Under the pieces are notes generated by a model that saw only the letters and a list, made by a program, of their open reading frames with translations, had not been told where the DNA came from and did not search any database. Below, in pieces: positions 32,248-41,215 of a stretch of DNA of 64,000 nt. Numbering within the stretch: the stretch's first letter is position 1; each line of letters starts with the position of its first letter. The DNA lies in the NCBI GenBank assembly GCA_041918175.1, contig JAYRWE010000042.1, forward strand, positions 1 through 64,000, in the 5' to 3' direction. This DNA comes from JABWAN01 sp041918175. Lineage in GTDB: Bacteria > Zhuqueibacterota > Zhuqueibacteria > Zhuqueibacterales > Zhuqueibacteraceae. The position numbers were made by a program, and so were the translations under genes.

Positions 32248-33228
32248 TCATTCAAAATCTCTCTGCAAATACTTCTCAAGCTCAAGATGGTCTTCGGTCT
32301 TCTCTTGAATTTTGCGCACGAGGCGTTCGTTGAACTCGCGCGCGGGATGCGTGCCCGCGATCTTGAGCAGTTGATTGAGCGCGATGACCTCGGCGATGAC
32401 CGTGATGTTTTTGCCGGGAATGATGGGCAATCGCACATAGGGCACTTCGACTTCGAGAATTTTCGTTTGTTGTTCCACCAAGCCCACACGCTCGTAATCA
32501 ACTTTATTGTCCCACTCTTCCAAATGCACTTCCACCTCGATGCGTTTTTGTGCGCGCACGGCGCGAATGCCGAACATGCTGCGCACGTCGATAATGCCGA
32601 GGCCGCGAATCTCCATGTGATGTTGCAGCAACTCTGTGCCTTGCCCGAGGAGGATGCCTGCGGTCTTGCGGCTAATGACGACCACATCGTCCGCAACGAG
32701 GCGATGGCCGCGCTCAACAAGATCAAGCGCAATTTCGCTTTTGCCGATGCCGCTGCGTCCGGTAAATAAAACACCGATGCCGTAGACATCCACGAGCGAA
32801 CCGTGCACGGTAATTTTCGGCGCAAACCGTTCGTCGAGAAATTCGCTGAGAATATGTGTGACCGTGGAGGTATCCTTGACGCTACGAAAGAGGGAGATGC
32901 CGCGCTTGTTGGCGAGTTCCACCAACTCGGGTGGTGCGAGGTTGCCGCTGGTGATGATGAGGCATGGCATGTCGAAATTGAGCACGGGCTTCAGCGCTTT
33001 GTTGCGCTCTTCGGGCGTCATTTCTTCGAGAAAACGCAACTCGGTATTGCCGAGAATTTGCAAACGGTCATACGTGAAAACTTTGATGAAACCCGAGAGC
33101 GCCAAACCCGGGCGATGCAATTCGCCTTCTTTGATGACTTTGCGAAAACTGTATGTGCCGTTGACGATTTCCAAAGCCAACGGGCGTTGCATCACGTTGT
33201 AGAGCGCACCGACAGTGAGGTTTTCCAT
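32248..33228 (-). CDS. hprK: HPr kinase/phosphorylase
   Basis: A 326-residue enzyme. Walker A is TGRSGIGKSE at 157-164, and His142 (VHGSLVDVYG) and the HPrK signature IRGLGIIDVRSMFG are present. It phosphorylates and dephosphorylates HPr at the regulatory serine. In FCB bacteria it often acts outside classical sugar uptake, linked to HPr-like proteins and envelope genes. It follows hpf after a terminator. Confidence 0.93.
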   Translation of the reverse strand: MENLTVGALYNVMQRPLALEIVNGTYSFRKVIKEGELHRPGLALSGFIKVFTYDRLQILGNTELRFLEEMTPEERNKALKPVLNFDMPCLIITSGNLAPPELVELANKRGISLFRSVKDTSTVTHILSEFLDERFAPKITVHGSLVDVYGIGVLFTGRSGIGKSEIALDLVERGHRLVADDVVVISRKTAGILLGQGTELLQHHMEIRGLGIIDVRSMFGIRAVRAQKRIEVEVHLEEWDNKVDYERVGLVEQQTKILEVEVPYVRLPIIPGKNITVIAEVIALNQLLKIAGTHPAREFNERLVRKIQEKTEDHLELEKYLQRDFE

Positions 33229-33289
33229 TTTTGAACGTCCTTAAACTGACATGCAACGAGGCAAGCACGGCAAAGCAGGAGGCTTGATT

Positions 33290-33330
33290 TTACCCAAAAA
33301 AGAAAGCTGCCCAGAAGCCGGGCAGCTTTC
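33290..33330 (-). terminator. Rho-independent terminator after hpf
   Basis: An 11-bp perfect stem (33302-33312 with 33320-33330) and 7-base loop are followed on the minus strand by CTTTTTT. The structure lies 19 bases past the hpf stop and should reduce read-through into hprK. Confidence 0.85.
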
Positions 33331-33348
33331 ATGGAGGCATACGCAATT

Positions 33349-33693
33349 TTACATCGCTTGAGCAAATTGGCCTTCTTCCGCGAAAGCCAGGCCCGCTTTG
33401 ATGGTTCCTTTCTTATGACGTTTCTCTTTATACTTCATCACTTGCCGCTCGAGCTTGTCGACCGCGAGCGTGATCGATTTTTTCATCGACTCGCTCGGCT
33501 CTTTCGCGCTCAAGCGCTGGCCGAACACCTTGAGATTGATTTCCGCTACCCGGGTTTGTTTTTCCCAGGATAGAATAACTTCACCTTCAATAATGCCGTC
33601 GTAATACTTTTCGAGTCGCGCCACTTCGGTCTCCGTGTACGCTTTGATGTCGTCCGTCAGTTTGAAGTGTCGGGCCGTGATGTGGAGTTTCAT
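33349..33693 (-). CDS. hpf: Ribosome hibernation-promoting factor
   Basis: A 114-residue HPF/RaiA protein with GAGGAGG ahead of the ATG. The conserved start is MKLHITARHFKLTDDIKAY. The centre holds VAEINLKVFGQRLSAKE, and the second helix KSITLAVDKLERQVMKYKEK. It binds the 30S subunit to inactivate ribosomes in stationary phase. It is of the short type, with a short acidic tail and no long dimerisation domain. Confidence 0.92.
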   Translation of the reverse strand: MKLHITARHFKLTDDIKAYTETEVARLEKYYDGIIEGEVILSWEKQTRVAEINLKVFGQRLSAKEPSESMKKSITLAVDKLERQVMKYKEKRHKKGTIKAGLAFAEEGQFAQAM

Positions 33694-33733
33694 TTCGACA
33701 TCCTCCTCGCATTAAGAGGTTCAAGGTGCATGA

Positions 33734-33749
33734 TTAGCCTCCAGGCTAA
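33734..33749. repeat. Small hairpin in the hpf leader
   Basis: TTAGCC (33734-33739) and GGCTAA (33744-33749) form a 6-bp dyad 40 bases before the hpf start. It may be an operator or leader hairpin; nothing more can be said. Confidence 0.4.
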
Positions 33750-33813
33750 GATGGATTAAAGTCCTGCCATCGAATTTAATAATGCAGGCAAGTTCGTTTG
33801 AGCTTCCTCCTTC

Positions 33814-34764
33814 CTATTCACTCTTACGATTGCTGCTCGTGCGGTGTTGCGGTGCGTGCGCGGCACGCGGGTGAGCTAGATGATAAACCTTTTGCAAACG
33901 TTGCGGCGTTACGTGCGTGTAAATTTGGGTCGTATCCAAACTGCGATGCCCGAGCATTTCTTTGACGGCCATGAGATCGGCGCCGGCGTCGAGCAAGTGC
34001 GTAGCAAAGCTGTGACGCAAAACATGCGGATGTGCCTTCTCCACGTTGTCAACTTGTTCGAGATAGTGACGCACCGTGGTATAAACTTCTTGCGCGGTGA
34101 TGCGCCTTCCTTTTGCCGAAAGGAAAAGCGCGGATTCGTCATCTGCCGCAAGCAACTCACGCCGAGAGGTGCGCCATTGTTCCAATGCCTGTTTCGCGGC
34201 GCGGCTGATCGGCACAATACGTTCGCGCGCGCGTTTGCCGAGCACGCGCACTTGGAGGTTGGAAAAATCCACCTTCTCAAGATCGAGATCGACCAACTCC
34301 TGCCGGCGCAAACCAGAGCCATAAAACAATTCGAGTATCGCGCGATCGCGCACGCCGAGCGGCATCGTAAGATCGGGCAGATTGAGCGCTTGCTCCACTT
34401 TCTCCGGCGTCAAGAAACGCGGCAACTTGCGTGCGCGTTTCGGCGAAACCAAATTCGCCGTGGGATTTGTTGCGAGCGCACCTTCGGCGACGAGATATTT
34501 ACAAAATACGCGCAACCCCACAAGCTTGCGAGTGATCGTCGCCGCTTGCCTGCCCGTGCGCGAAAGCGTGCTGATATAGCTGCGAATCAGCGCACGTGTG
34601 AAACCCGGCGCGTTCTTTTGCTTTTTCCAAAAATCGCCAAAAAGCCGCAAATCGATGCTGCGTGTTACAATCGTGGCGGCAGCCGCGCGGCGCTCGACTT
34701 TGATATACTGCAAAAATTTTTCGCACCACGCTTCGAAGTTATCAAGCGCCAGCGGCTGGCTCAT
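33814..34764 (-). CDS. xerC: Tyrosine recombinase XerC/XerD-type
   Basis: A 316-residue recombinase. The catalytic set is complete: Arg153 (SGLRRQEL), Lys177, His247-x-x-Arg250 (HVLRHSFATHLL), His273 (LGHRSLDTTQ) and nucleophile Tyr282 (IYTHV). The N-terminal SAM-like core-binding domain covers ~10-95. It overlaps the 3' end of topA by 23 bases. It most likely resolves chromosome dimers at dif; no integrative element surrounds it, so it is not a phage integrase. Whether it is XerC or XerD cannot be told. Confidence 0.88.
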   Translation of the reverse strand: MSQPLALDNFEAWCEKFLQYIKVERRAAAATIVTRSIDLRLFGDFWKKQKNAPGFTRALIRSYISTLSRTGRQAATITRKLVGLRVFCKYLVAEGALATNPTANLVSPKRARKLPRFLTPEKVEQALNLPDLTMPLGVRDRAILELFYGSGLRRQELVDLDLEKVDFSNLQVRVLGKRARERIVPISRAAKQALEQWRTSRRELLAADDESALFLSAKGRRITAQEVYTTVRHYLEQVDNVEKAHPHVLRHSFATHLLDAGADLMAVKEMLGHRSLDTTQIYTHVTPQRLQKVYHLAHPRAAHAPQHRTSSNRKSE

Positions 34765-36994
34765 ACAAATCCTCCACCGTGCCTTCTAATTCATGTTTGC
34801 ATTTGGGGCAACGCACGTGCGCGCCCTTGGCCTGCGTGTAACGTTCCTCCGTGTAAGGCGAGCCGCATTGCGGGCATGGAATTTTCACCGGCTTGTTCCA
34901 ACTGACGAAGTCGCAATCCGGATAACGATTGCAGCCGTAAAACGTGCGGCCGCGTTTCGATCTTCGTTCCACGACTTGGCCGATGCAATTCTCTTTCAAA
35001 CACGGTACGCCAATCGGAAACGGCTTCGCGGTTTTGCACTCCGGATAGCCGCTGCACGCGATGAAGCGACCGTAGCGGCCGACCTTCACCACCATGTCTT
35101 TGCCGCACTTCTCACACTTTTCACCGGTCGCGACTTCCTGCAAATCGAGCGGCTTCGAGTGTTTGCAATCGGGATAGCCGCTGCACGCCATGAAACGGCC
35201 GTTGCGGCCCCAGCGAATGATGAGTTGCTTGCCACACTTGGGGCAAACCTCATCCGTGGTTTCTTGCAGCGTTTCTTTAATCGAATCTTTATTCTCTTCC
35301 GCGGCGGTGACGACTAGGTTGAACGGCTCGTAAAATTCATTCACGACTTGGAGAAATTTTTTCTTCCCGCTTTCAATCAAATCCAACTCTTCTTCCATGA
35401 ACGCCGTGAACTTCACATTGAAAATTTCCGGAAACTGCTGCACTAAAATACGGTTCACGGTTTTGCCGAGGTCGGTCGGCGCGAGTTGGCGGCCCTGCTT
35501 CTCAACATATTTGCGCGCGGTGAGCGTGCTGATAATCATCGCATACGTGCTCGGCCGGCCGATGCCGAGCGTATCGAGTTCCTTCACCAATGTGCTCTCG
35601 TTAAAACGCGCCGGCGGTTTGGTGAAATGCTGCTCGGAATGAAGATCAAGCAGCGTGAGCATTTCGCCGATTTCCAAATTCGAAGGCATCGAGGATTTTT
35701 CGCCGTTCCCGCTTTCGTCTTCATCTTTGAAATCATCGAAAGCTTGCAAGAAGCCACGAAAGAGGGTGATCGTGCCCGTGACGCGCAGCAAAAATTTTCC
35801 GGCTGCGATGTCAATGGAAGTTTGCTCTTGCACCGCGGCTTCCATTTGGCTCGCCACGAAGCGTTGCCAGATCAATTCATACAAACGAAACTGCTCTGCG
35901 CTCAAAAAGCGTTTGATCGACTTGGGCGAATACTTCATCGAAGTCGGCCGAATCGCTTCGTGCGCGTCTTGTGCGCTGGATTTGACTTTAAAACGGCGCG
36001 CCACTTTCGGCAAATACTCCATCCCATAATCATTCGCGATCAATTCGCGCACAGCGGTGAGCGCTTCCTCCGCCACGCGCACGGAATCGGTACGCATGTA
36101 GGTGATTAAACCGACGCTGCCGGCTTCGCCTAATTCCACGCCTTCATAAAGCTGCTGCGCAATCATCATCACGCGCTTGGCCGTAAAGCCCAAACGCTTC
36201 ACCGCCTCTTGTTGCATTGTGCTCGTCGTAAACGGCGGCGAGGGCTGGCGATTGATTTTCTTCTTTTTTATATCCGCGACTTTAAAAGTTTGCAACCGCA
36301 ACTCGCTCGCGAGCGCTTGGCATTCGTTTTCGGTGTCAATCTCCGGCTTGTCTTCGCCGATCTTCACCAAGCTGGCAAGAAACGGCGCGGTCTTCTTGCC
36401 TTTCAGTTCCGCGTCGATGCTCCAATATTCTTCCGGAATGAAGGCATCGATTTCAGCCTCGCGTTCGCAAATCAAACGGAGCGCGACGGATTGCACTCGG
36501 CCTGCGCTGAGGCCGCGATAAATCGTGCGCCACAAGATCGGGCTGACCTGATAGCCGACGAGCCGATCCACCACGCGCCGCGCCTTTTGTGCATCCACGA
36601 GATTGACATTGATCTTCATCGGATGCTCAAGCGCCTGCTTCACTGCGCTCTCGGTGATCTCGTTGAACATCACGCGAATGATGTTCTCATTGTGCTCGCC
36701 GATCTCTTCCGCAAGATGGCTGGCAATCGCCTCGCCCTCGCGGTCCGGGTCGGTCGCAATATAAACGTGATCGACGTTGCTCGCGGTTTTGCGCAGATCG
36801 GTGAGAATTTTTCCTTTGCCACGAATGGTGATGTATTCCGGCTCGAAGCCGTCTTCTAACGCAACGCCGAGCCGCTGTTTGGGAAGGTCTTTAACGTGCC
36901 CCACGGAAGATTTGACGGTGAAATCTTTCCCCAAAAACTTGCCGATGGTTTTGGTCTTTGCTACGGATTCAACGATGACTAAGGCTTTGGCCAT
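34742..36994 (-). CDS. topA: DNA topoisomerase I
   Basis: A 750-residue type IA topoisomerase. The Toprim domain has IATDPDREGEAIA. The nucleophile is Tyr299 (GLITYMRTDSVR), and SAQDAHEAIRPT and GIGRPSTYAMI are conserved. The C-terminus has four Cys4 zinc motifs (VCPKCGKQL, KCEKCGKDM, the variant VPCLKENC and IPCPQCGSP). It relaxes negative supercoils. It heads a minus-strand run topA-xerC-hpf. Confidence 0.95.
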   Translation of the reverse strand: MAKALVIVESVAKTKTIGKFLGKDFTVKSSVGHVKDLPKQRLGVALEDGFEPEYITIRGKGKILTDLRKTASNVDHVYIATDPDREGEAIASHLAEEIGEHNENIIRVMFNEITESAVKQALEHPMKINVNLVDAQKARRVVDRLVGYQVSPILWRTIYRGLSAGRVQSVALRLICEREAEIDAFIPEEYWSIDAELKGKKTAPFLASLVKIGEDKPEIDTENECQALASELRLQTFKVADIKKKKINRQPSPPFTTSTMQQEAVKRLGFTAKRVMMIAQQLYEGVELGEAGSVGLITYMRTDSVRVAEEALTAVRELIANDYGMEYLPKVARRFKVKSSAQDAHEAIRPTSMKYSPKSIKRFLSAEQFRLYELIWQRFVASQMEAAVQEQTSIDIAAGKFLLRVTGTITLFRGFLQAFDDFKDEDESGNGEKSSMPSNLEIGEMLTLLDLHSEQHFTKPPARFNESTLVKELDTLGIGRPSTYAMIISTLTARKYVEKQGRQLAPTDLGKTVNRILVQQFPEIFNVKFTAFMEEELDLIESGKKKFLQVVNEFYEPFNLVVTAAEENKDSIKETLQETTDEVCPKCGKQLIIRWGRNGRFMACSGYPDCKHSKPLDLQEVATGEKCEKCGKDMVVKVGRYGRFIACSGYPECKTAKPFPIGVPCLKENCIGQVVERRSKRGRTFYGCNRYPDCDFVSWNKPVKIPCPQCGSPYTEERYTQAKGAHVRCPKCKHELEGTVEDLYEPAAGA

Positions 36995-37032
36995 GATTTA
37001 GACTACCAATGATTCTTTCTTTTGCTTTCACA

Positions 37033-37113
37033 GTAGCCCTGCCCCCTTGTGGGGCATTGTGCAACCGCAAATTTGTTAATCGCAACAGCCGCCCACAAAG
37101 GGGCGAGGGCTAC
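37033..37113. repeat. Palindromic intergenic element upstream of topA
   Basis: Arms at 37033-37053 and 37092-37113 (GTAGCCCT at one end, AGGGCTAC at the other) are reverse complements except for a one-base indel, around a 38-base centre. It lies between a secreted-protein gene and topA, and could end the former or be a repeat element. Confidence 0.7.
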
Positions 37114-37127
37114 AAAAATGATGAGCG

Positions 37128-38087
37128 CTAACGCACGAGCATCAGCTTCGCCACTCTGCGCTCTTCGCCGAAGCGAACTTCGGAAAAATATGCCCCACTT
37201 GCAACAGTTTTACCGAGATGCGCCCGGCCGTCCCAAGTTATGCTGTGCTCGCCCGCGGCGCGGAAGCCGTGGCTAAATTCGTTGATCATTCTGCCGTTCG
37301 CATCATAGACGCGCACGGAGACAATTCCAGCGGTCGAGAGATGGAACTTGATCTGTGCGGAAAACGCGCTGGGGTTGGGGTAAACATTGAGACCAATAAC
37401 AGCGGGCAAAGATTTATTTGTATCTGTGCTCAACTCGTCTACTCGAACCGAAGTGATTGTTCCAAACTTCCGACCATTTATGATGGCGCCTAACAATTCA
37501 AAATGACCGCTTTCATATACGTCATAATACACACCAATGCTGTCAAGTAGCAGAACATCGTTATAAGACCAAACGCCTGTGTCGGGCAAGGTGTAGCTAC
37601 TCAGCCAAACGCTCTGCCAATTACGCCCGCCAAAATTTTGAAATCCCAATTCGTTGACTTGAACAAAACCGGAGTCCGCTATAAAACCGTCATAACCATA
37701 TCCCGGATACGGCCAAGTGTCTCCTATTTCTACTTCAAGTTTATATAACAAAAACTCATCGTATGCCGTCGAATCCGGAGGAATGAATCTAGGCATGGCT
37801 TGAAATACGCATTGCTCTTCAATACGCTGAAACAAGAATCCCGAACTCAAAACGCCGGATATCTTTATGGCCTTATAAACTTTGCCATTCGATAAAATGG
37901 AATCCCCAACAACTCTGCGTTGCTGTTGAATAAAAAGTGGCGGCCCTTCACTATATGCCCACAGATCGCCGTCGTTCAGGGGATAATGAAACACGGCTTT
38001 ATTTTGCGCGAAGGCTCCGGCGCTCCACAGCAAAGATATGGCGGCATAAGCATGCGCAACTCTTCTCATAAAACTTCTAATGCTCAA
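37128..38087 (-). CDS. Secreted protein with C-terminal sorting domain
   Basis: A 319-residue exported protein; the ATG at 38069 (MRRVAHAYAAIS) is an alternative start. The signal peptide ends near GAFAQ. The middle region is aromatic-rich (FHYPLNDGDLWAY, DTWPYPGYGYDGF) without a known domain. The last ~85 residues (GLNVYPNPSAFSAQIKFHL, then VRVYDANGRMI and VASGAYFSEVRF) are a Por/T9SS-type sorting domain. Export and surface attachment are likely; function is unknown. It is monocistronic. Confidence 0.8.
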   Translation of the reverse strand: MSIRSFMRRVAHAYAAISLLWSAGAFAQNKAVFHYPLNDGDLWAYSEGPPLFIQQQRRVVGDSILSNGKVYKAIKISGVLSSGFLFQRIEEQCVFQAMPRFIPPDSTAYDEFLLYKLEVEIGDTWPYPGYGYDGFIADSGFVQVNELGFQNFGGRNWQSVWLSSYTLPDTGVWSYNDVLLLDSIGVYYDVYESGHFELLGAIINGRKFGTITSVRVDELSTDTNKSLPAVIGLNVYPNPSAFSAQIKFHLSTAGIVSVRVYDANGRMINEFSHGFRAAGEHSITWDGRAHLGKTVASGAYFSEVRFGEERRVAKLMLVR

Positions 38088-38140
38088 ATCTGATACTGAA
38101 AAACTTCCGACCGGCGCGAGATGGAACCGGAGCTTTCCTC

Positions 38141-38202
38141 CGCCCGTTTCCGTTTGGCCGAATGAGGATGAATAGGTTGGAATAGGCCAGACCGAACGGG
38201 CG
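38141..38202. terminator. Inverted repeat after smg
   Basis: CGCCCGTTTCCGTTTGGCC (38141-38159) pairs imperfectly with GGCCAGACCGAACGGGCG (38185-38202). It follows the smg stop on the minus strand and may terminate it, although no long U-tract is present. Confidence 0.4.
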
Positions 38203-38228
38203 CGAACGAGGCCGCGTTCCCGAGCCTA

Positions 38229-38702
38229 TCAATGAATGGTTTTGGCGTCGTCTAAAAGGAAAAACGGATTCGTGTTGGCAGACATGGTTTCAGGATTGAA
38301 CAACGCCACGGCCGCAAGCGATTTGATTTCCGCCTCGCTCACGCGGTGCATGCCCGACATCATCGCGCGTTCAATCACAAACTCGATTTGCACGTCGTTG
38401 AGCAAACGCAATTGTTTGAGTTGCAAAAGATAACCATACGCCTCGCGCGCAATCACCATGCGCTCGGCTTCATGCAAAACTCTAAACGAGCCTGCGAGTG
38501 TGGCGCCCGTATTTTGCATCAACTCTTCGCTCTCGCCATTATAGCGCTCGAAGAGCCATGAGAACGCAAAGCTGATTTCGTGTTGCGAATAGCCGCGCTG
38601 CAAAAGATCGCGGGAAATGATTTCCAGCTTATCCGGCTGCGCTTGGTTGCCGCCCATCTCCGTCATGATGTATGCTAAAATTTCAACGACACGTTCGTTC
38701 AT
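38229..38702 (-). CDS. smg: Smg/DUF494 family protein
   Basis: 157 residues from the ATG 38702, which has GGAG 6 bases upstream; a TTG five codons earlier is an alternative. MNERVVEILAYIMTEM, then LSRGYS-like LLQRGYSQHEISFAFSWLFE and the closing segments fit DUF494 (Smg). The family is small and helical. In proteobacteria smg sits near dprA and topA-like genes; here topA is 1.2 kb away on the same strand. The function is unknown. Confidence 0.72.
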   Translation of the reverse strand: MNERVVEILAYIMTEMGGNQAQPDKLEIISRDLLQRGYSQHEISFAFSWLFERYNGESEELMQNTGATLAGSFRVLHEAERMVIAREAYGYLLQLKQLRLLNDVQIEFVIERAMMSGMHRVSEAEIKSLAAVALFNPETMSANTNPFFLLDDAKTIH

Positions 38703-39035
38703 TGCGGTCTCCGACAAACCTTGTTTTGAATTGGCGGCAATCTATTAAAAAAAATCCGAAATGCAAGCGGTTTATCCGCTGTGAGCAAATGTTAACCAAC
38801 GCTGCGTGTGCTCAACGTTGACAATCGAGAGAAAAGTATGTATGTTCGCCGTCGTTGCGCTCCACTCTAGCAAAAGCGCAAAAAGAGTTTAGGACAGAAA
38901 GATGCCGCTCGTTTCTTTTTAAGATGGGGCTGCCTCAACTTCATTGGGCGAAATCTAAGCTCTATTTTTCTGCTCCGCATTTTTCTGTCTTCGCGTTTAA
39001 GATTTTGGATCCCGTTTAAAAGGAGAAGCATTGTA
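38703..39035. other. Divergent intergenic region smg / sodC
   Basis: No gene is supported in these 333 bases. A strong sigma70-type promoter faces sodC at 38818-38846, leaving a ~180-base leader before the sodC start. The leader shows no recognisable riboswitch. Confidence 0.5.
38818..38846 (+). promoter_or_regulatory. Sigma70-type promoter of sodC
   Basis: TTGACA at 38818-38823 and TATGTT at 38841-38846 are separated by 17 bases. The pair faces sodC and implies a leader of ~180 bases. Confidence 0.55.
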
Positions 39036-39608
39036 ATGAAGCTCAAACTCAGTCAAACTCTCGTCGCGTGCGTGCTTGCGATTATGTGGCTTTCAAACGC
39101 AGGCGCGCAACACGAGCATCACGGCCAACAAGCTGCCGCCAAGATGGAAATGCTGTCGCCCAACAAAGCCGTAGCCGTGCTCGTGCCCACGCAAGGCAAC
39201 ACCGCAAGCGGCGTGGTCACATTTACCAAAGTGGAAGGCGGCGTGCGTGTCGTCGCGAATATTTCGAATGTGCCCACCGGCGATCATGGTTTTCACATTC
39301 ATGAGTTCGGCGATTGCAGCGCGCCGGACGGTACCTCCGCGGGCGGGCATTTCAATCCCACGAAGATGGAACACGCCGGGCCAGCCGCGGAGAAGCGTCA
39401 CGTCGGTGATCTCGGCAACGTTACCGCGAACGCGGACGGCAAAGTCATGCTCGATTATGTGGACCAGCATCTCGCGTTTGCAGGTCCCAACTCGCTTATA
39501 GGCCGCGGTTTGATTCTGCACGCGCAACCCGACGATCTCAAAACGCAGCCCACGGGCGCGGCCGGTGGTCGCATCGCATGCGGCGTAATTGGTGTGGCGA
39601 AAGAATAG
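39036..39608 (+). CDS. sodC: Copper/zinc superoxide dismutase, exported
   Basis: A 190-residue protein with a signal peptide (~1-24, ending NAGAQ) and AAGGAG upstream. Copper ligands His87 and His89 (HGFHIHEFGDC), the bridging region GGHFNP with His105, and GRGLILHA near the end are present, as is Cys94 for the conserved disulfide. It dismutes superoxide in the periplasm or outside. A His-rich HEHHG stretch follows the signal peptide and may help load metal. Confidence 0.93.
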   Translation: MKLKLSQTLVACVLAIMWLSNAGAQHEHHGQQAAAKMEMLSPNKAVAVLVPTQGNTASGVVTFTKVEGGVRVVANISNVPTGDHGFHIHEFGDCSAPDGTSAGGHFNPTKMEHAGPAAEKRHVGDLGNVTANADGKVMLDYVDQHLAFAGPNSLIGRGLILHAQPDDLKTQPTGAAGGRIACGVIGVAKE

Positions 39609-39654
39609 CTGTTGTTGTTCCGGCTCAAATAAGTTTTCACTCGCGAGAACAGAA

Positions 39655-39690
39655 CTCCCACAAAAGCGGCTTACTCGTTTCGTGGGAGTA
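39655..39690. terminator. Hairpin after sodC
   Basis: ACTCCCAC (39655-39662) pairs with GTGGGAGT (39683-39690), followed by ACATTTTT. It is a plausible terminator for sodC before the VanZ gene. Confidence 0.45.
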
Positions 39691-39739
39691 CATTTTTCGC
39701 GGGAATTTTTATTTCGCATCTGACTTCTGCAAAGCGCGC

Positions 39740-41179
39740 ATGACTTCTGGGCTTGACCTAAAACTAACACGCACTCTCCTCATTGCGGTGGTGCTCGGCT
39801 TGATCTATGTCACCGCGGTACCCTTTGGTTTGATTGCGCCTAAGCGCTATCCCGACAAATGGCAACGCACGGAGCTTGTGCCATTCTATCCCAACCCCGG
39901 CGCGCGCCTCACCGGTTCCGATACCTTTGCAAACTTGTTGTTGTTTCTGCCCTTCGGTTTTTTTCTGCAAGGCTGGTTGCAACTGCGCAACTCTTCCGCG
40001 CGCATGCGCTTGGGCAAAATTATGCTCTGCGGTGCGCTGTTAAGCGCGAGCATCGAAGTGGCGCAATTCTTTTTGAAAGATCGCTTCAGCTCGATCAACG
40101 ATGTGATGTTCAACGTTGTCGGCGCGGGAGTCGGCGCGCTCGTCGCGCATTTCTTCTATCAACGCGCCCTCGCGCGCGCATTTCAGTTTTGGGACATGCT
40201 GCGTGCGCGCCCCGGCTTGCTCCTGCTCGCTGCATTGAGTCTGTGCTATCTCATTTGGATGATGCTGCCGCTCAACTTCACGCTTGCGCTGCATAACATT
40301 CAACGCAAATGGGTGCAATGGCAATATTCCCTCGAACACCTGCGCGTGCTCGCCACGCAACCGTACACGCTCGATCTCCGCGAGTATTGGTTGCTCGTGG
40401 TCGTGGAGCATTGGTTGTATGGCTTCGTGCTCGGGGAAGTATATGCGCTGTGCGCACGTTGGTATTGGCCTGCGTCGCGGCAAAATTACTGGCTCGGCGT
40501 ATTTGTTTTGCTTGCCGGCCTTGCGGGTTTGGCGGTGCTGCAATTCTGCGTTATCGGCGCCAATCCCGACGTGCTCACGCTGCTCGCCTCCGCCTGCGGT
40601 CTCATGTGCGGCCTTACGTTGATGCAAGTGCTGACGCGCTCGCGCCATCATGCGCCACAATTGCCCCTCGGCTTTGATTATTACACCGAAGCCGCGCTGG
40701 TCATTCCTTACTTTCTTTTTTTTCTGCTGCTCGTTTTACGCCCCGATCTGCCGGATTTTCGCGTCGAGATCCCCATGACCGCCGCAAATGGTGCGCACGC
40801 TTCCATGCTCGTGGATTTCGCGCGCCAGCTTGTGCAATCGCTGCAGCCGGAAATTTTGCAACAAGGCGGCTCGGCCTATTTGCGTCTCTTTGTCAAGCTC
40901 ATGGCCGCGAGTATGTTTCTCATGTTCGTGCTGCTCTATCTTTTTCCACAGCACGTGCGCCAAGCCCATTCGCGTGAGCGCGCTTATTTTGTCGGCGGCG
41001 TGCTGCTCTTTGGCATTGCCGCGCAAGCGCTGCGCTATTTGCTTTGGTCGGCAAGCGTCAGCCTCGTGGCAGTTGCGGCAATCACTTTGGGAGCAACCTT
41101 CGCCGCCATGTTGGCGACATGGTGGCGCACTGAAAAATTTTCGGGAATAAAATCCTCGGAGCCGAGTAGAATAGACTGA
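39740..41179 (+). CDS. VanZ-family membrane protein
   Basis: 479 residues from the ATG 39740; the frame is open upstream over the sodC end but carries no family similarity there. VanZ motifs cover residues ~10-130: VPFGLI, NLLLFLPFGFFLQG, SIEVAQFFLKDRFSSINDVM and FNVVGAGVGALVAHFF. Further helices occupy the rest, twelve or so in total. VanZ proteins are linked to glycopeptide resistance in one system, but most have no known role. Confidence 0.8.
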   Translation: MTSGLDLKLTRTLLIAVVLGLIYVTAVPFGLIAPKRYPDKWQRTELVPFYPNPGARLTGSDTFANLLLFLPFGFFLQGWLQLRNSSARMRLGKIMLCGALLSASIEVAQFFLKDRFSSINDVMFNVVGAGVGALVAHFFYQRALARAFQFWDMLRARPGLLLLAALSLCYLIWMMLPLNFTLALHNIQRKWVQWQYSLEHLRVLATQPYTLDLREYWLLVVVEHWLYGFVLGEVYALCARWYWPASRQNYWLGVFVLLAGLAGLAVLQFCVIGANPDVLTLLASACGLMCGLTLMQVLTRSRHHAPQLPLGFDYYTEAALVIPYFLFFLLLVLRPDLPDFRVEIPMTAANGAHASMLVDFARQLVQSLQPEILQQGGSAYLRLFVKLMAASMFLMFVLLYLFPQHVRQAHSRERAYFVGGVLLFGIAAQALRYLLWSASVSLVAVAAITLGATFAAMLATWWRTEKFSGIKSSEPSRID

Positions 41180-41215
41180 AATCAAGTTCGTTTATTCTAT
41201 TCCATCGAGGATGTC

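Noticed and set aside
32178..32825. N-terminal 216-codon extension of the restriction enzyme
   Set aside because: It overlaps hprK in another frame and has no domain; the ATG at 32177 has a good ribosome site.
33814..34764. Phage or island integrase
   Set aside because: It overlaps topA and precedes hpf, with no att sites, tRNA or phage genes nearby, fitting chromosomal XerC/D.
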